DNA of 64,000 nucleotides from Pedosphaera sp. (GTDB lineage Bacteria > Verrucomicrobiota > Verrucomicrobiia > Limisphaerales > AAA164-E04), in assembly GCA_002690655.1 (NCBI GenBank), contig NZFL01000001.1, positions 1-64,000 on the forward strand, in the 5' to 3' direction. The notes beneath the pieces were generated by a model. The model saw only the letters and a program-made list of their open reading frames with translations. It made no database searches and was not told where the DNA came from. The position numbers and the translations under genes are program-made. Positions 56,534 to 64,000 of the stretch are shown in pieces. How positions within the stretch are numbered: the stretch's first letter is position 1; every line of letters starts with the position of its first letter.

Positions 56534-57247
56534 GTGAAACTGCCTGGACCAATTTTCATCCTCATCCTGACCCTGGGTCTTGCTACAATCAATCCAGTCA
56601 AAGGAAAGGAATCCAATCCACCCAACATCGTATTCATGTTTGAGTATGATCTGGGTTATGCGCATTAGAGCTGCTACGGGCACCCCTATACAAAGACACC
56701 CCATCTTGGTCGTTTGGCAGCCAGCGAAGGCCAGCCATTTTACCTCAACATATGGGGCCACAGCACACATTTTTCAGCGCAACCCGGATCAAACGGTCGG
56801 GTTTTTCTTTTACGATGCAACACAAATTTGAAGAGTGTGTAAGCATTGGGGGCGATCTTGATGCGTCCATACCTTGCTGATGTATATGCCTTGGATTTAA
56901 ACGTCGGGCGTGTGCTCGACATAATCGATGAACTTGGAATACGAGATAATCCCATCGTCGTGTTTTCCAGTGATCATGATCCAGCACCTGTTGTTGCAGG
57001 CAAGAAAGGTGCCCGGACATATTCAAATAACATGCTCGGTTACGCAGGCACATTACGTGGCGGAAAACATGAACAATATGAAGGTGGTATTCGGGTCCCA
57101 TTCATTATCCGCTGGCCTGATCGTGTTCCATCACAAAAGTGGAATCAAACACCTCTGTCAACTGATCCCGGTCGTCCATCGTCAGCACCCGACGTAATGC
57201 ATAGGTTGCGAGATGTTCCAAAAACGCAAAGACCCATTTTTAATTAA
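56534..57247 (+). pseudogene. Dead sulfatase: internal deletion and two in-frame stops
   Basis: The frame starts at GTG 56534 with a signal-like stretch, then PPNIVFMFEYDLGYAH, where the usual ADDLGY Asp pair is already altered. It is broken by TAG (56666-56668) and TAA (56840-56842). Between them GHPYTKTPHLGRLAASEG runs straight into PFYLNIWGHSTHF, so the segment with the CxPSR active site is deleted. After the second stop LNVGRVLDIIDELGIRDNP, IVVFSSDHDPAP and LRGGKHEQYEGGIRVPFIIR are still well preserved in the same frame. The 3' end is also truncated. The gene was probably once co-transcribed with the pectate lyase. Confidence 0.9.
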
Positions 57248-57300
57248 TATCTCTTTCTCAGCAGTCAGATCATCCGATTTATCATTTTATTTATTAAGGG

Positions 57301-57320
57301 GGCGAAATGATTCGCCTTTA
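57301..57320. terminator. Small hairpin at the lipoate ligase 3' side
   Basis: GGCGAA and TTCGCC form a perfect 6-bp stem with an ATGA loop, followed by TTTA. It lies between convergent gene ends (dead sulfatase and lipoate ligase). The stem is short, so this is a tentative terminator. Confidence 0.4.
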
Positions 57321-57350
57321 AATAAACGACTTGAAAACACTTCTTCCTGT

Positions 57351-58037
57351 TTACCGTCTTTTAAGAAAGACTTCGGTTTGAAATTTCTCTTCTACCAAAC
57401 GCTTAACCGTTTGTTTGTGCTGATTGTCTAAGCTCATTCGGCCCCATTTGATTCCATGTAATTTAGCACCGGTCTCTCTCATCGATTCTGACCACGCAGA
57501 TTGCCTGTCCGGAATAGTTTGATCTGGAATTTGAATGGACCCCTGGATCAAAAGCCCTTTGCGGGTTCTGCGTTGAGCAGCTCCTGCAATTTTGAATCCA
57601 TTTAATAATATATCATTCTCCTCAGCACCCAGAAAACACTGCCCTGGTCCGGTGGGAATGGCTTGATTGGCCAGTTTGGATGGAATGTTCAGGTCATTCA
57701 AAGCCTGATTTACCCAGCGGTGAATCCGGCAATAACTTTCGCAGGCTTTTAACCGATACCATTCATGATGATCGGGGATGGCAACACTGTAGGTCCAATC
57801 CGCCACATGAGAAACCAATCCGCCCCCCGTAGGACGGCGAACCAGAGGTCGAACAGGTGTCCACGAGGCGATGTCTTCATAGGCTTGAAAATATCCAAAT
57901 GACACAGCTTCCCTGTCCCAGGAATAAAAGCGCATGATGGGCCGTCCTGTCTGCCCCACCCATTGGAGCAGGCATTCATCCGTCCCCATGTTGATCCACG
58001 GTGTATCTGGTTGCGATATCAGCAGTCCCCAATCCAT
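57351..58037 (-). CDS. Lipoate-protein ligase-like (LplA/LipM) protein
   Basis: The 228-residue protein matches the biotin/lipoate ligase fold: DWGLLISQPDTPWINMGTDE, RFYSWDREAVSFGYFQ, LVRRPTGGGLVSH and NGFKIAGAAQRRTRKGLLIQGS. The last motif contains the conserved catalytic Lys. It should transfer a lipoyl or octanoyl group to lipoyl domains of 2-oxoacid dehydrogenases or GcvH. It lacks the extra C-terminal domain of E. coli LplA, so it could be an octanoyltransferase (LipM type). Divergent from the next gene. Confidence 0.88.
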   Translation of the reverse strand: MDWGLLISQPDTPWINMGTDECLLQWVGQTGRPIMRFYSWDREAVSFGYFQAYEDIASWTPVRPLVRRPTGGGLVSHVADWTYSVAIPDHHEWYRLKACESYCRIHRWVNQALNDLNIPSKLANQAIPTGPGQCFLGAEENDILLNGFKIAGAAQRRTRKGLLIQGSIQIPDQTIPDRQSAWSESMRETGAKLHGIKWGRMSLDNQHKQTVKRLVEEKFQTEVFLKRR

Positions 58038-58115
58038 GGTGCTGACTATGAATATTACTGAGGTGTGTTCAAGTTATCTCTGTTCTCGAAGGCATGAATC
58101 CGTCAAACTGATCAT

Positions 58116-59216
58116 ATGCACACTCCGCTGGAGTCATATCTGCATCAATTGATTCAGGAAAATGGACCGATCCCTTTTGATCGTTTCATGAACGAAGCCT
58201 TGTACCATCCACAATGGGGTTATTATGAATCAAAGCAAACCCTTATCGGAAAAGGAGGCGACTTTCAAACAAGCGTCAGTAATGGACCGGTTTTCGGAGA
58301 ACTACTCGCTCGACAATTCTTGGAATGGTCCGTGATAGATTCAACAACTCAGTGGTTGGAATGCGGTGCTCATCACGGTCAGCTGGCTGAAGACATCCTT
58401 GAAACCGTGGCAAGCATGGATTCTAAGAAAGCTCAGCAAATAAATTACCTGATCTTTGAACCTTCAAGCAAACGCCGTTCCATCCAAAAGGAACGACTGA
58501 AACGCTTTGGTTCCAATGTGAGCTGGGTGTCCAAGTGGGATGAAGTGAAGACTCGATTCAGGCAAGGTGTGATTTTTTCTAATGAGTTACTCGATGCATT
58601 TCCAACCAAAAGATTTGAATGGGATTCATCATCAGATCGCTGGCGCGAATTTTTCGTTCGTGGCAACCAAGATCAATTTCAATGGTACTTGCAGCCAACG
58701 GACCAGAAGATTCCTGAAACCCTGTTATCGAAAGCAGAATTCGAACAATTGAAAACCATATTGCCGGATCATTACACAATCGAACGATCTCTGATCGCAG
58801 AAAAATGGTGGCATAAAGCGGCGAAGCATCTTGAACGCGGGCATCTCGTCACCATTGATTACGGTTTTATGGATAAATTTGATAAATTTGCACCGCAACG
58901 CAGCAACGGAACCTTGCGGACTTACAGCCGACACCGCGTTGGAGATGATGTACTGAACAACCCAGGGCAAGTAGATTTAACCGCTCATGTCGATTTTCCT
59001 TCGCTCAAGAAAATCGGAGAAAATCAGGGACTGAAAACAGAAGGGCTCATTTCTCAGGAAAAATTCATGCACGGTTGCCTTGAAAAGGCGTTCATTCAGG
59101 GGATGCAACTGTCTCCCAAACAAATGGCACAGTTTCGAACGCTCATGCACCCCGAGCATTTCGGTAAATCTTTCAAAGTACTTATTCAGAGCAAGTTGAA
59201 ACCAAATAGCAAGTAA
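58116..59216 (+). CDS. MidA/NDUFAF7-like SAM-dependent methyltransferase
   Basis: The 366-residue protein matches the class SAM-dependent methyltransferase family (DUF185): PIPFDRFMNEALYHPQWGYY, GDFQTSVSNGPVFGELLARQ, WLECGAHHGQLAEDIL as the SAM motif, FSNELLDAFPTKRFE and LVTIDYGF near the C-terminal half. In mitochondria the homologue methylates complex I; bacterial substrates are unknown. It is divergent from the lipoate ligase and appears monocistronic. Confidence 0.9.
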   Translation: MHTPLESYLHQLIQENGPIPFDRFMNEALYHPQWGYYESKQTLIGKGGDFQTSVSNGPVFGELLARQFLEWSVIDSTTQWLECGAHHGQLAEDILETVASMDSKKAQQINYLIFEPSSKRRSIQKERLKRFGSNVSWVSKWDEVKTRFRQGVIFSNELLDAFPTKRFEWDSSSDRWREFFVRGNQDQFQWYLQPTDQKIPETLLSKAEFEQLKTILPDHYTIERSLIAEKWWHKAAKHLERGHLVTIDYGFMDKFDKFAPQRSNGTLRTYSRHRVGDDVLNNPGQVDLTAHVDFPSLKKIGENQGLKTEGLISQEKFMHGCLEKAFIQGMQLSPKQMAQFRTLMHPEHFGKSFKVLIQSKLKPNSK

Positions 59217-59328
59217 ACCCCCTGCCCCCCATATTTTACAGGCTGCGCGCAATTGAAAAAGGCATCCTGCTCAGGCAGAAATATGGGAACAGCTGGGACC
59301 GACTCCCTCCTTGTTTCCAATAAATGAA

Positions 59329-59721
59329 CTAAACTGGGCCGTTGACGGAGGGTTCCACTTTTTTTACGGCATTTTGAGTCGAGCTTGAATTGTTGGATTC
59401 ATTCAAATAATCCAAGATGACCGTGTGCAGTGATTTGGTTTCGATACGTTGACGTGGGCTCAAATCATTTTGAACGCGCAGTGTTTCGAGTTTGGAAAGA
59501 GCCATTTCCAAATCATGATCCGAGACCGCCTTGAGAACTTCATGGGCCAGTTTGATGGAATCTTCCCCGAGAGCCGCCATACCTTTCAAAGGTTCGATCT
59601 TTTCCTCAAAGGCTTCATTAAAGCCGTAGGTATCCACCGGGGGAACGATTTTGCCACACCCAATGCTACCAATAATGAGAGCTATCCATAACCCTCCAAA
59701 TATCAAATTCCGAATATTCAT
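59329..59721 (-). CDS. Small lipoprotein of unknown function
   Basis: The 130-residue product has a lipoprotein signal (NLIFGGLWIALIIGSIGC, lipobox S-I-G-C at about residue 22). The mature part is helical (KLAHEVLKAVSDHDLEMALSKLETLR) and ends with a Ser/Asn-rich tail. No family is recognised. It is divergent from the HTH-hydrolase gene at 59833, 111 bp away. Confidence 0.75.
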   Translation of the reverse strand: MNIRNLIFGGLWIALIIGSIGCGKIVPPVDTYGFNEAFEEKIEPLKGMAALGEDSIKLAHEVLKAVSDHDLEMALSKLETLRVQNDLSPRQRIETKSLHTVILDYLNESNNSSSTQNAVKKVEPSVNGPV

Positions 59722-59832
59722 TTTCCAGAATGTTGTAACAGCATAAGTGCTGCCAAGTTGCGGTTTAGAATAAATTTTAGCCGATCATTCACTTTCTGGA
59801 CTTGTGTGAACGTCTTTCGCTATGATGAGGTC

Positions 59833-60657
59833 ATGTCAGGACTTGAAGATCATGCAGGCGATATCGTGCGTAAATCTCGAATGGGGTTGGGTGTTTCTGA
59901 AGCCGATGTAGTGGAAGTTACAGGACTTTCTCAAAAGGCTTTGGAACAATTTGAATCCGAAGGCAGCGTGCAAGAAGAAATCCAATGGGAACCACTGTGC
60001 GAGCGACTTCAGCTTCATCCTGAAAAATTCAAATCTATTTTGGATGGATGGACACCCAGACCTCTTCAAGGTGAGAGTATGCCTCAAATCAGGCAGATCG
60101 CGACGGATGACGGTGGCATGGAGGTGAATGCTTATCTGGTATGGGATCCCGATTCCCGTGAAGCAGCCTTGTTTGACACAGGGTGGAACCCAGACCCCAT
60201 TAAAAAATGCATCCAGCAAGAAGGTCTCACGCTGAAAAACCTGTTCATCACCCATCAACATCATGATCATATTGCTGCCATGACTCCTCTGCGCAAGCTG
60301 TATCCTTCCATGCAACTCCAGGCTCAGGGCCACGGAGTACCGCCCAAAAACCAGGTTTCCGAAGGGCAAATGTTCTCATTGGGTACACTGAAAATCCATG
60401 CACGCATGACGCCAGGACATGCATCAGATGGGGTGACATATGTGATAAATGGGCTCTCAGGCGATTTTCCTAGAGCTGCGATCGTGGGTGATGCCATTTT
60501 TGCAGGTTCGATGGGTGGCGCTACAGCTCATTTTGAACTGGCCAAAACCAAAATCCGTAAGGTAATCCTGAGCCTGGACCAACCTACTCTGATCTGTCCT
60601 GGACACGGGCCTTTAACCACATTGAAGGAGGAACAGTCGCACAATCCCTTCTTTTAA
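59833..60657 (+). CDS. HTH domain fused to metallo-beta-lactamase-fold hydrolase
   Basis: From ATG 59833 the product has 274 residues. Residues 1-70 look like an XRE-type helix-turn-helix: IVRKSRMGLGVSEADVVEVT, GLSQKALEQFESEGSVQEE and a following helix. The rest is a glyoxalase-II-like metallo-beta-lactamase domain with THQHHDHIA (zinc site), the TPGHASDG histidine, GDAIF and the CPGHGPLTT motif. A DNA-binding domain joined to a small-molecule hydrolase is uncommon and suggests a regulator that also acts on its ligand; that is inference. An upstream start codon would add 25 unrelated residues. Confidence 0.85.
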   Translation: MSGLEDHAGDIVRKSRMGLGVSEADVVEVTGLSQKALEQFESEGSVQEEIQWEPLCERLQLHPEKFKSILDGWTPRPLQGESMPQIRQIATDDGGMEVNAYLVWDPDSREAALFDTGWNPDPIKKCIQQEGLTLKNLFITHQHHDHIAAMTPLRKLYPSMQLQAQGHGVPPKNQVSEGQMFSLGTLKIHARMTPGHASDGVTYVINGLSGDFPRAAIVGDAIFAGSMGGATAHFELAKTKIRKVILSLDQPTLICPGHGPLTTLKEEQSHNPFF

Positions 60658-60819
60658 GTAAAGAAGCCCTTTCATCCCAACAAAAGATTTAATCCAACAA
60701 ACCCAACCTGCAGGCCGGGGCAAGGTGCTTGCTCTCCGGTAATGACCATGAATTCGCCCTGGGAGTAATTAATCGGCAATTGCACTGGATTCGACCCTCA
60801 TTGTCCTTAGAATAAGATC

Positions 60820-62196
60820 ATGCTGATAACCGATTTAAACCCATCCGAGGGTATAGGCGCAAGTGGGTGGATGGTAGAAATGGATGACTTCCGTATCCTG
60901 ATGGATGCTGGTATCAATCCGAAGTTAATCGGTCATGCAAGTCTGCCTCTTTTTGACAAGGTGAAGGACGAACATGTCGATGCCATTGCGATCACGCATT
61001 GTCATCACGATCACGTGGGCTCACTCCCCGTCGCATTGAAACACTTTCCACAGGCGAACGTCATGATGACCGAGCTGAGTTATTTTATAGTTGAACGCGT
61101 ATTGCATAACTCAGTGAATGTCATGCACAGGCAGCGTGAAGAAATAGGAGTCAAAGAATACCCATTTTTCAGCCATCGAGAACTCGATGAGATGGCTCAT
61201 CTTTTCCAGGGCTATCGTTACAACCGAGAAATTGAATGGACCAATCCAGGAAAAAACCGCAAGGGAAAACAATCGCCAACACTTGAGTTTTTCGATGCCG
61301 GTCATGCCCTGGGGTCTGCGGGTATCATGTTGCGATCTTCCCATGAAACACTTTTCTATTCAGGTGATGTGTGCTTTCAGGATCAAACCATTCTCAAAGG
61401 AGCAAGGTTCGATGATGTTTCAGCAGATGTTCTCATTCTGGAAACCACCCGCGGTGAAAGAGAAGTAGCCGAAGGACAAAATCGTGAGACAGAAATCGAG
61501 CGATTGACTCATGATATTCTGGAAGTCATCGAGCAAAATGGATGCGTACTCATACCGACTTTTGCCTTAGGTCGTACTCAGGAAATCCTTGCTCTCCTAT
61601 CCTTGATGACGCAGAAGGGACAACTCAAGGAACAACCCATCTTCATCGGTGGCATGGGACGCGTGTTTACTGAAATATATGATCAGGAATCCCATCGCGC
61701 GCACCGCAACCACACCAACCTTCAATTGCATGAAGCATTGAATTTGACTGTGCTGGATTACAAGAAACTCGAAAAAATCCGGCTCAAGGGAGGAAGATTA
61801 TTCGTCATGACAGCTGGCATGATGAATGAAAACACCGCCGCACATGAGCTGGCCTTGCGCCTCGCCGGACAGGAGCAACACGCCATCTTTTTTGTGGGTT
61901 ATGCCGACCCATCCACTCCCGCAGGGCGATTGCGCGCGGCTGAACCTGGCAAGCCGTTTTTATTCAGTGCTTCCGGAGGGGAGTTGACGCGGAATTGCAG
62001 AATGGAAGAATACGACCTCACAGCCCACGCCAACCGAGATGAGCTATTGAGCTTCGTGGGCAAGGTCGATCCCAAGATCGTGATTCTTGGACATGGAGAG
62101 CCTGCCTCCAAAGAATGGTTCGCAGAACAGATCCGATCCAAATACCCAAATACAGAGGTTCGCACGACCAAGCCAGGTAATCCGCTGGAGTGCTGA
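60820..62196 (+). CDS. Beta-CASP metallo-beta-lactamase-fold RNA hydrolase-like
   Basis: The 458-residue protein has the MBL zinc motif THCHHDHVGS, the DAGHALGSAG histidine, SGDVCFQDQT, and a beta-CASP insertion with LIPTFALGRTQEILALL, FVMTAGMMNENTAA and a final VILGHGEP. This is the CPSF73/Ysh1-like and archaeal-type RNA nuclease family, also found widely in bacteria. It probably acts in RNA processing; the substrate is unknown. Apparently monocistronic, convergent with the ThuA gene. Confidence 0.92.
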   Translation: MLITDLNPSEGIGASGWMVEMDDFRILMDAGINPKLIGHASLPLFDKVKDEHVDAIAITHCHHDHVGSLPVALKHFPQANVMMTELSYFIVERVLHNSVNVMHRQREEIGVKEYPFFSHRELDEMAHLFQGYRYNREIEWTNPGKNRKGKQSPTLEFFDAGHALGSAGIMLRSSHETLFYSGDVCFQDQTILKGARFDDVSADVLILETTRGEREVAEGQNRETEIERLTHDILEVIEQNGCVLIPTFALGRTQEILALLSLMTQKGQLKEQPIFIGGMGRVFTEIYDQESHRAHRNHTNLQLHEALNLTVLDYKKLEKIRLKGGRLFVMTAGMMNENTAAHELALRLAGQEQHAIFFVGYADPSTPAGRLRAAEPGKPFLFSASGGELTRNCRMEEYDLTAHANRDELLSFVGKVDPKIVILGHGEPASKEWFAEQIRSKYPNTEVRTTKPGNPLEC

Positions 62197-62395
62197 CGGC
62201 CCAAGGTGCTTTCAACTTAAGGAATAGGTAACCCGTGAAATGTCAACGCGCTCCCTTTTGAGATGCCCGCGCCAAGCTCGCACGAATTGGCATCAGAAAG
62301 TATCATCCTCACCTTAATTTTATTCAGTGGGCGCAACAAGGATCGGGAACGATCTGAGCTACCTTTGTGTTCCTGTAAATGCAGAGGATCTCTCT

Positions 62396-63175
62396 TCAGT
62401 GACCTTCTTCTTCCAGTCGTCCGCAAGCCCATAACAATCCACGACCGACCGCAAGGATGAATGCCTTGTCGTGGAAGGTCGTATCATTATGTCCGTAGGT
62501 CGTTCCGAAGATGCGCGCGCCTCCAAACTCATTCACCCACATGACCGGGTGCGCCTTGCCATCTCGTTCGCTGATGGAAATGGTGAGGGCCTGAGCTGTT
62601 GGCCAGAGTTTTTCGACGATGTAAAGTTCGTCCTTGGGTGAAGTCCAATCTTCTGGAAAACCCTGCATGATGGGGTGATTGGGAGCGACTACCTGTACGG
62701 GGTATTCACTTTGATGGTCATGACGACGACTGGTCACTCCAAGAAATTGACGCCAATCATCGAAGGGAGCGGCTCGATAAGTATGCATCGCGCAATGAAT
62801 CACCACTCCGGGAACACCCGCTTTGTGGGCTTCAGTGATACTCTTCACATAAGCCTCGTCTTTGGTATTGGCAAAACATTCGTTGTGCACCACGACATCA
62901 AACTTCTTGGCCCAATCTGGATCTTTGTAAAGATCAATTTGTGCCTGAGTACCACGGCCACCTTCATTGATGACGGTCCAAAGAATCTCTCCGTAAGGTG
63001 TTAAACCGTCTTTGAGCGCATCGGTCTGTGCCTTGTAGTTGTGACAGCATCCACCTGTGACGAGTAACGCTTTGATCGAAGTGTCATGGGACTCATGATG
63101 ATCAGCAAATGCAGAATGGGCTAAAACTGCGGATACCAGTGCTGCTGCACTCAACAAGACTCTGGGAAATTTCAT
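62396..63175 (-). CDS. Secreted ThuA-like protein
   Basis: The 259-residue protein has a signal peptide (FPRVLLSAAALVSAVLAHSAFA) and the ThuA glutamine-amidotransferase-like fold: IKALLVTGGCCHNYKAQTDAL, DVVVHNECFANTKDEAYVKS, GVPGVVIHCAMHTYR and ARIFGTTYGHNDTTFHD. ThuA-domain proteins are frequent in Verrucomicrobia and Planctomycetes, often with sugar-oxidising enzymes; the activity is unknown. It stands alone, convergent with the beta-CASP gene. Confidence 0.9.
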   Translation of the reverse strand: MKFPRVLLSAAALVSAVLAHSAFADHHESHDTSIKALLVTGGCCHNYKAQTDALKDGLTPYGEILWTVINEGGRGTQAQIDLYKDPDWAKKFDVVVHNECFANTKDEAYVKSITEAHKAGVPGVVIHCAMHTYRAAPFDDWRQFLGVTSRRHDHQSEYPVQVVAPNHPIMQGFPEDWTSPKDELYIVEKLWPTAQALTISISERDGKAHPVMWVNEFGGARIFGTTYGHNDTTFHDKAFILAVGRGLLWACGRLEEEGH

Positions 63176-63295
63176 GGGTTAACCATGCAGAGTTCGTGAT
63201 GAAAAAACAAGCATCAAGACCCGGTCCACATCCCCATCGCATACATTGACCTCAAGACAACGCAGAAAGAGGAGCGTTTACTACCACCGCAGGAA

Positions 63296-64000
63296 TCACG
63301 GAGAACTTGTTTCAGCCTTATGCTCAGGCAGTTGATACTGCTCCAAGAACCGATTGTATAATCCATTCCATACGCTTGGAAAAGGACTCGAAACAATGGT
63401 TCGCAGCATGATTTCATAAACTTCACTCCGAGGAACTTTGGCAGGTTTGGACTGAGGTAAAGGTGGATTGGCCAATGGCTGCAGCGTACGAATACCTAGG
63501 AGAATGGGCCAGGAACAGGATAAACGCACCCGAATCCAGGATGATGGAAGAGCCTGAGTATAAGTCCATCCGTCGTTTAGACAATCCATCGCCAGCTTTA
63601 TGTGATCTTTCCAAAGAGAATTAAAAGCAGGATTATCGCCATTATTATGCTGAGGCGTCCAACCCGTGGGAGCCCATTTTTCTTTGGGAAGATAACAACG
63701 TCCCATAGATAAATCACCCTGAAAATCCCGTAGAATATTCACCATTTGCAGCCCCTGCCCGAACCTGATTCCAAGCCGCTCGAGTTCGTCCGGAGGCACG
63801 GAGGGGTTGCCCTTCAAATGAAGAAGACTTACGCGAGTCCAGAAAGCCCCCACGCAACCTGCAACACGATAAGCATAATCCATCAGTTCATCGGAAGTAT
63901 CCAAACTGATAATTCCTTCGCCTGTGCTGCTGTGAAATCTCTCCAGGTCAAGTTGCTGCCCAGAAATGATGATCCCGAGAACTTCCTGGATCAGAAGCCG
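63296..64000 (-). CDS. Squalene/phytoene synthase family protein (partial, N-terminus beyond right edge)
   Basis: The frame is open from the right edge to its stop at 63296, about 234 codons visible. It shows GQQLDLERF near the edge, a segment YRVAGCVGAFW, and the second Asp-rich motif as GLQMVNILRDFQGDLSMGRCYLPKE. This is the C-terminal two-thirds of a squalene/phytoene synthase family enzyme, which couples two prenyl diphosphates head to head. The first Asp-rich motif would lie off the edge. It could serve hopanoid or carotenoid synthesis; no partner genes are visible. Confidence 0.85.
   Translation of the reverse strand, partial: RLLIQEVLGIIISGQQLDLERFHSSTGEGIISLDTSDELMDYAYRVAGCVGAFWTRVSLLHLKGNPSVPPDELERLGIRFGQGLQMVNILRDFQGDLSMGRCYLPKEKWAPTGWTPQHNNGDNPAFNSLWKDHIKLAMDCLNDGWTYTQALPSSWIRVRLSCSWPILLGIRTLQPLANPPLPQSKPAKVPRSEVYEIMLRTIVSSPFPSVWNGLYNRFLEQYQLPEHKAETSSP

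Noticed and set aside
1-64000. Search for tRNA, rRNA, transposase, integrase and CRISPR signatures
   Set aside because: None was recognised by eye in either strand; a covariance-model scan would be needed to exclude small RNAs.

Overview
The window looks like a chromosomal segment of a marine- or sediment-type Verrucomicrobiota (PVC superphylum). This rests on gene content read directly from the translations: a membrane-bound dehydrogenase/HEAT/heme-binding protein of the Pirellula/Verrucomicrobium type, several sulfatases with an exported formylglycine-generating-enzyme homologue, a lamin-tail/CotH giant secreted protein, a verrucomicrobial-style pseudopilin, ThuA and DUF1080-like proteins. 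I judged GC by eye as mid-40s to about 50%. The class cannot be fixed from the sequence alone. No tRNA, rRNA, IS element or CRISPR array was found.

Layout. 1-4988 (minus, cut by the left edge): a very large secreted surface protein with Ig-like and Calx-beta-like repeats. 5582-9616: Ste24-type protease, a secreted Arg/Gly/Gln-rich cationic protein, ychF and a small AraC-type regulator. 10071-15595: a three-gene operon of a PhcB-like SAM methyltransferase, a six-TM tandem histidine kinase with an internal receiver, and a PhcQ-like receiver with a degenerate kinase-like tail. This matches the logic of the Ralstonia phcBSRQ quorum-sensing system, with PhcS and PhcR apparently fused, and is the most interesting system in the window. 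15612-17585: an eight-CxxCH cytochrome. 17902-20932: FKBP isomerase, then nrdR, an unknown gene, a HIT protein and pgsA in one run. 20933-26395 (minus): a large heme-binding dehydrogenase co-directional with rnhB, yraN and mutM.

26662-42112 is a secreted carbohydrate-degradation zone: a CE15 glucuronoyl esterase, the 2.4-kilo-residue LTD/CotH protein, a sulfatase, a LamG/DUF1080-like protein and an FGE-type lipoprotein able in principle to activate sulfatases. Embedded here are a eukaryotic-type UMP-CMP kinase fused to a protist-like N-terminal domain, and an AIM24 gene with a decayed tandem copy. 42115-45911 holds a WD40 fragment and housekeeping genes (DUF374 acyltransferase, ruvA, ruvC, DJ-1 family, TIM-barrel isomerase-like).

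46057-57247 is a second glycan-active zone: cytochrome c peroxidase, a YtkA-like lipoprotein and a membrane-anchored PcRGLX-like protein in one operon, then a pseudopilin, a second sulfatase, a sialidase, a VOC protein, a YbjQ-like protein, a PL10-type pectate lyase and a dead sulfatase. 57351-64000 holds a lipoate ligase, a MidA-like methyltransferase, a small lipoprotein, an HTH-metallo-beta-lactamase fusion, a beta-CASP hydrolase, a ThuA-like protein and a squalene/phytoene synthase cut by the right edge. Together the enzymes suggest a heterotroph that attacks sulfated, pectin-like and sialylated polysaccharides outside the cytoplasm. At least four gene remnants show ongoing turnover in the accessory parts.
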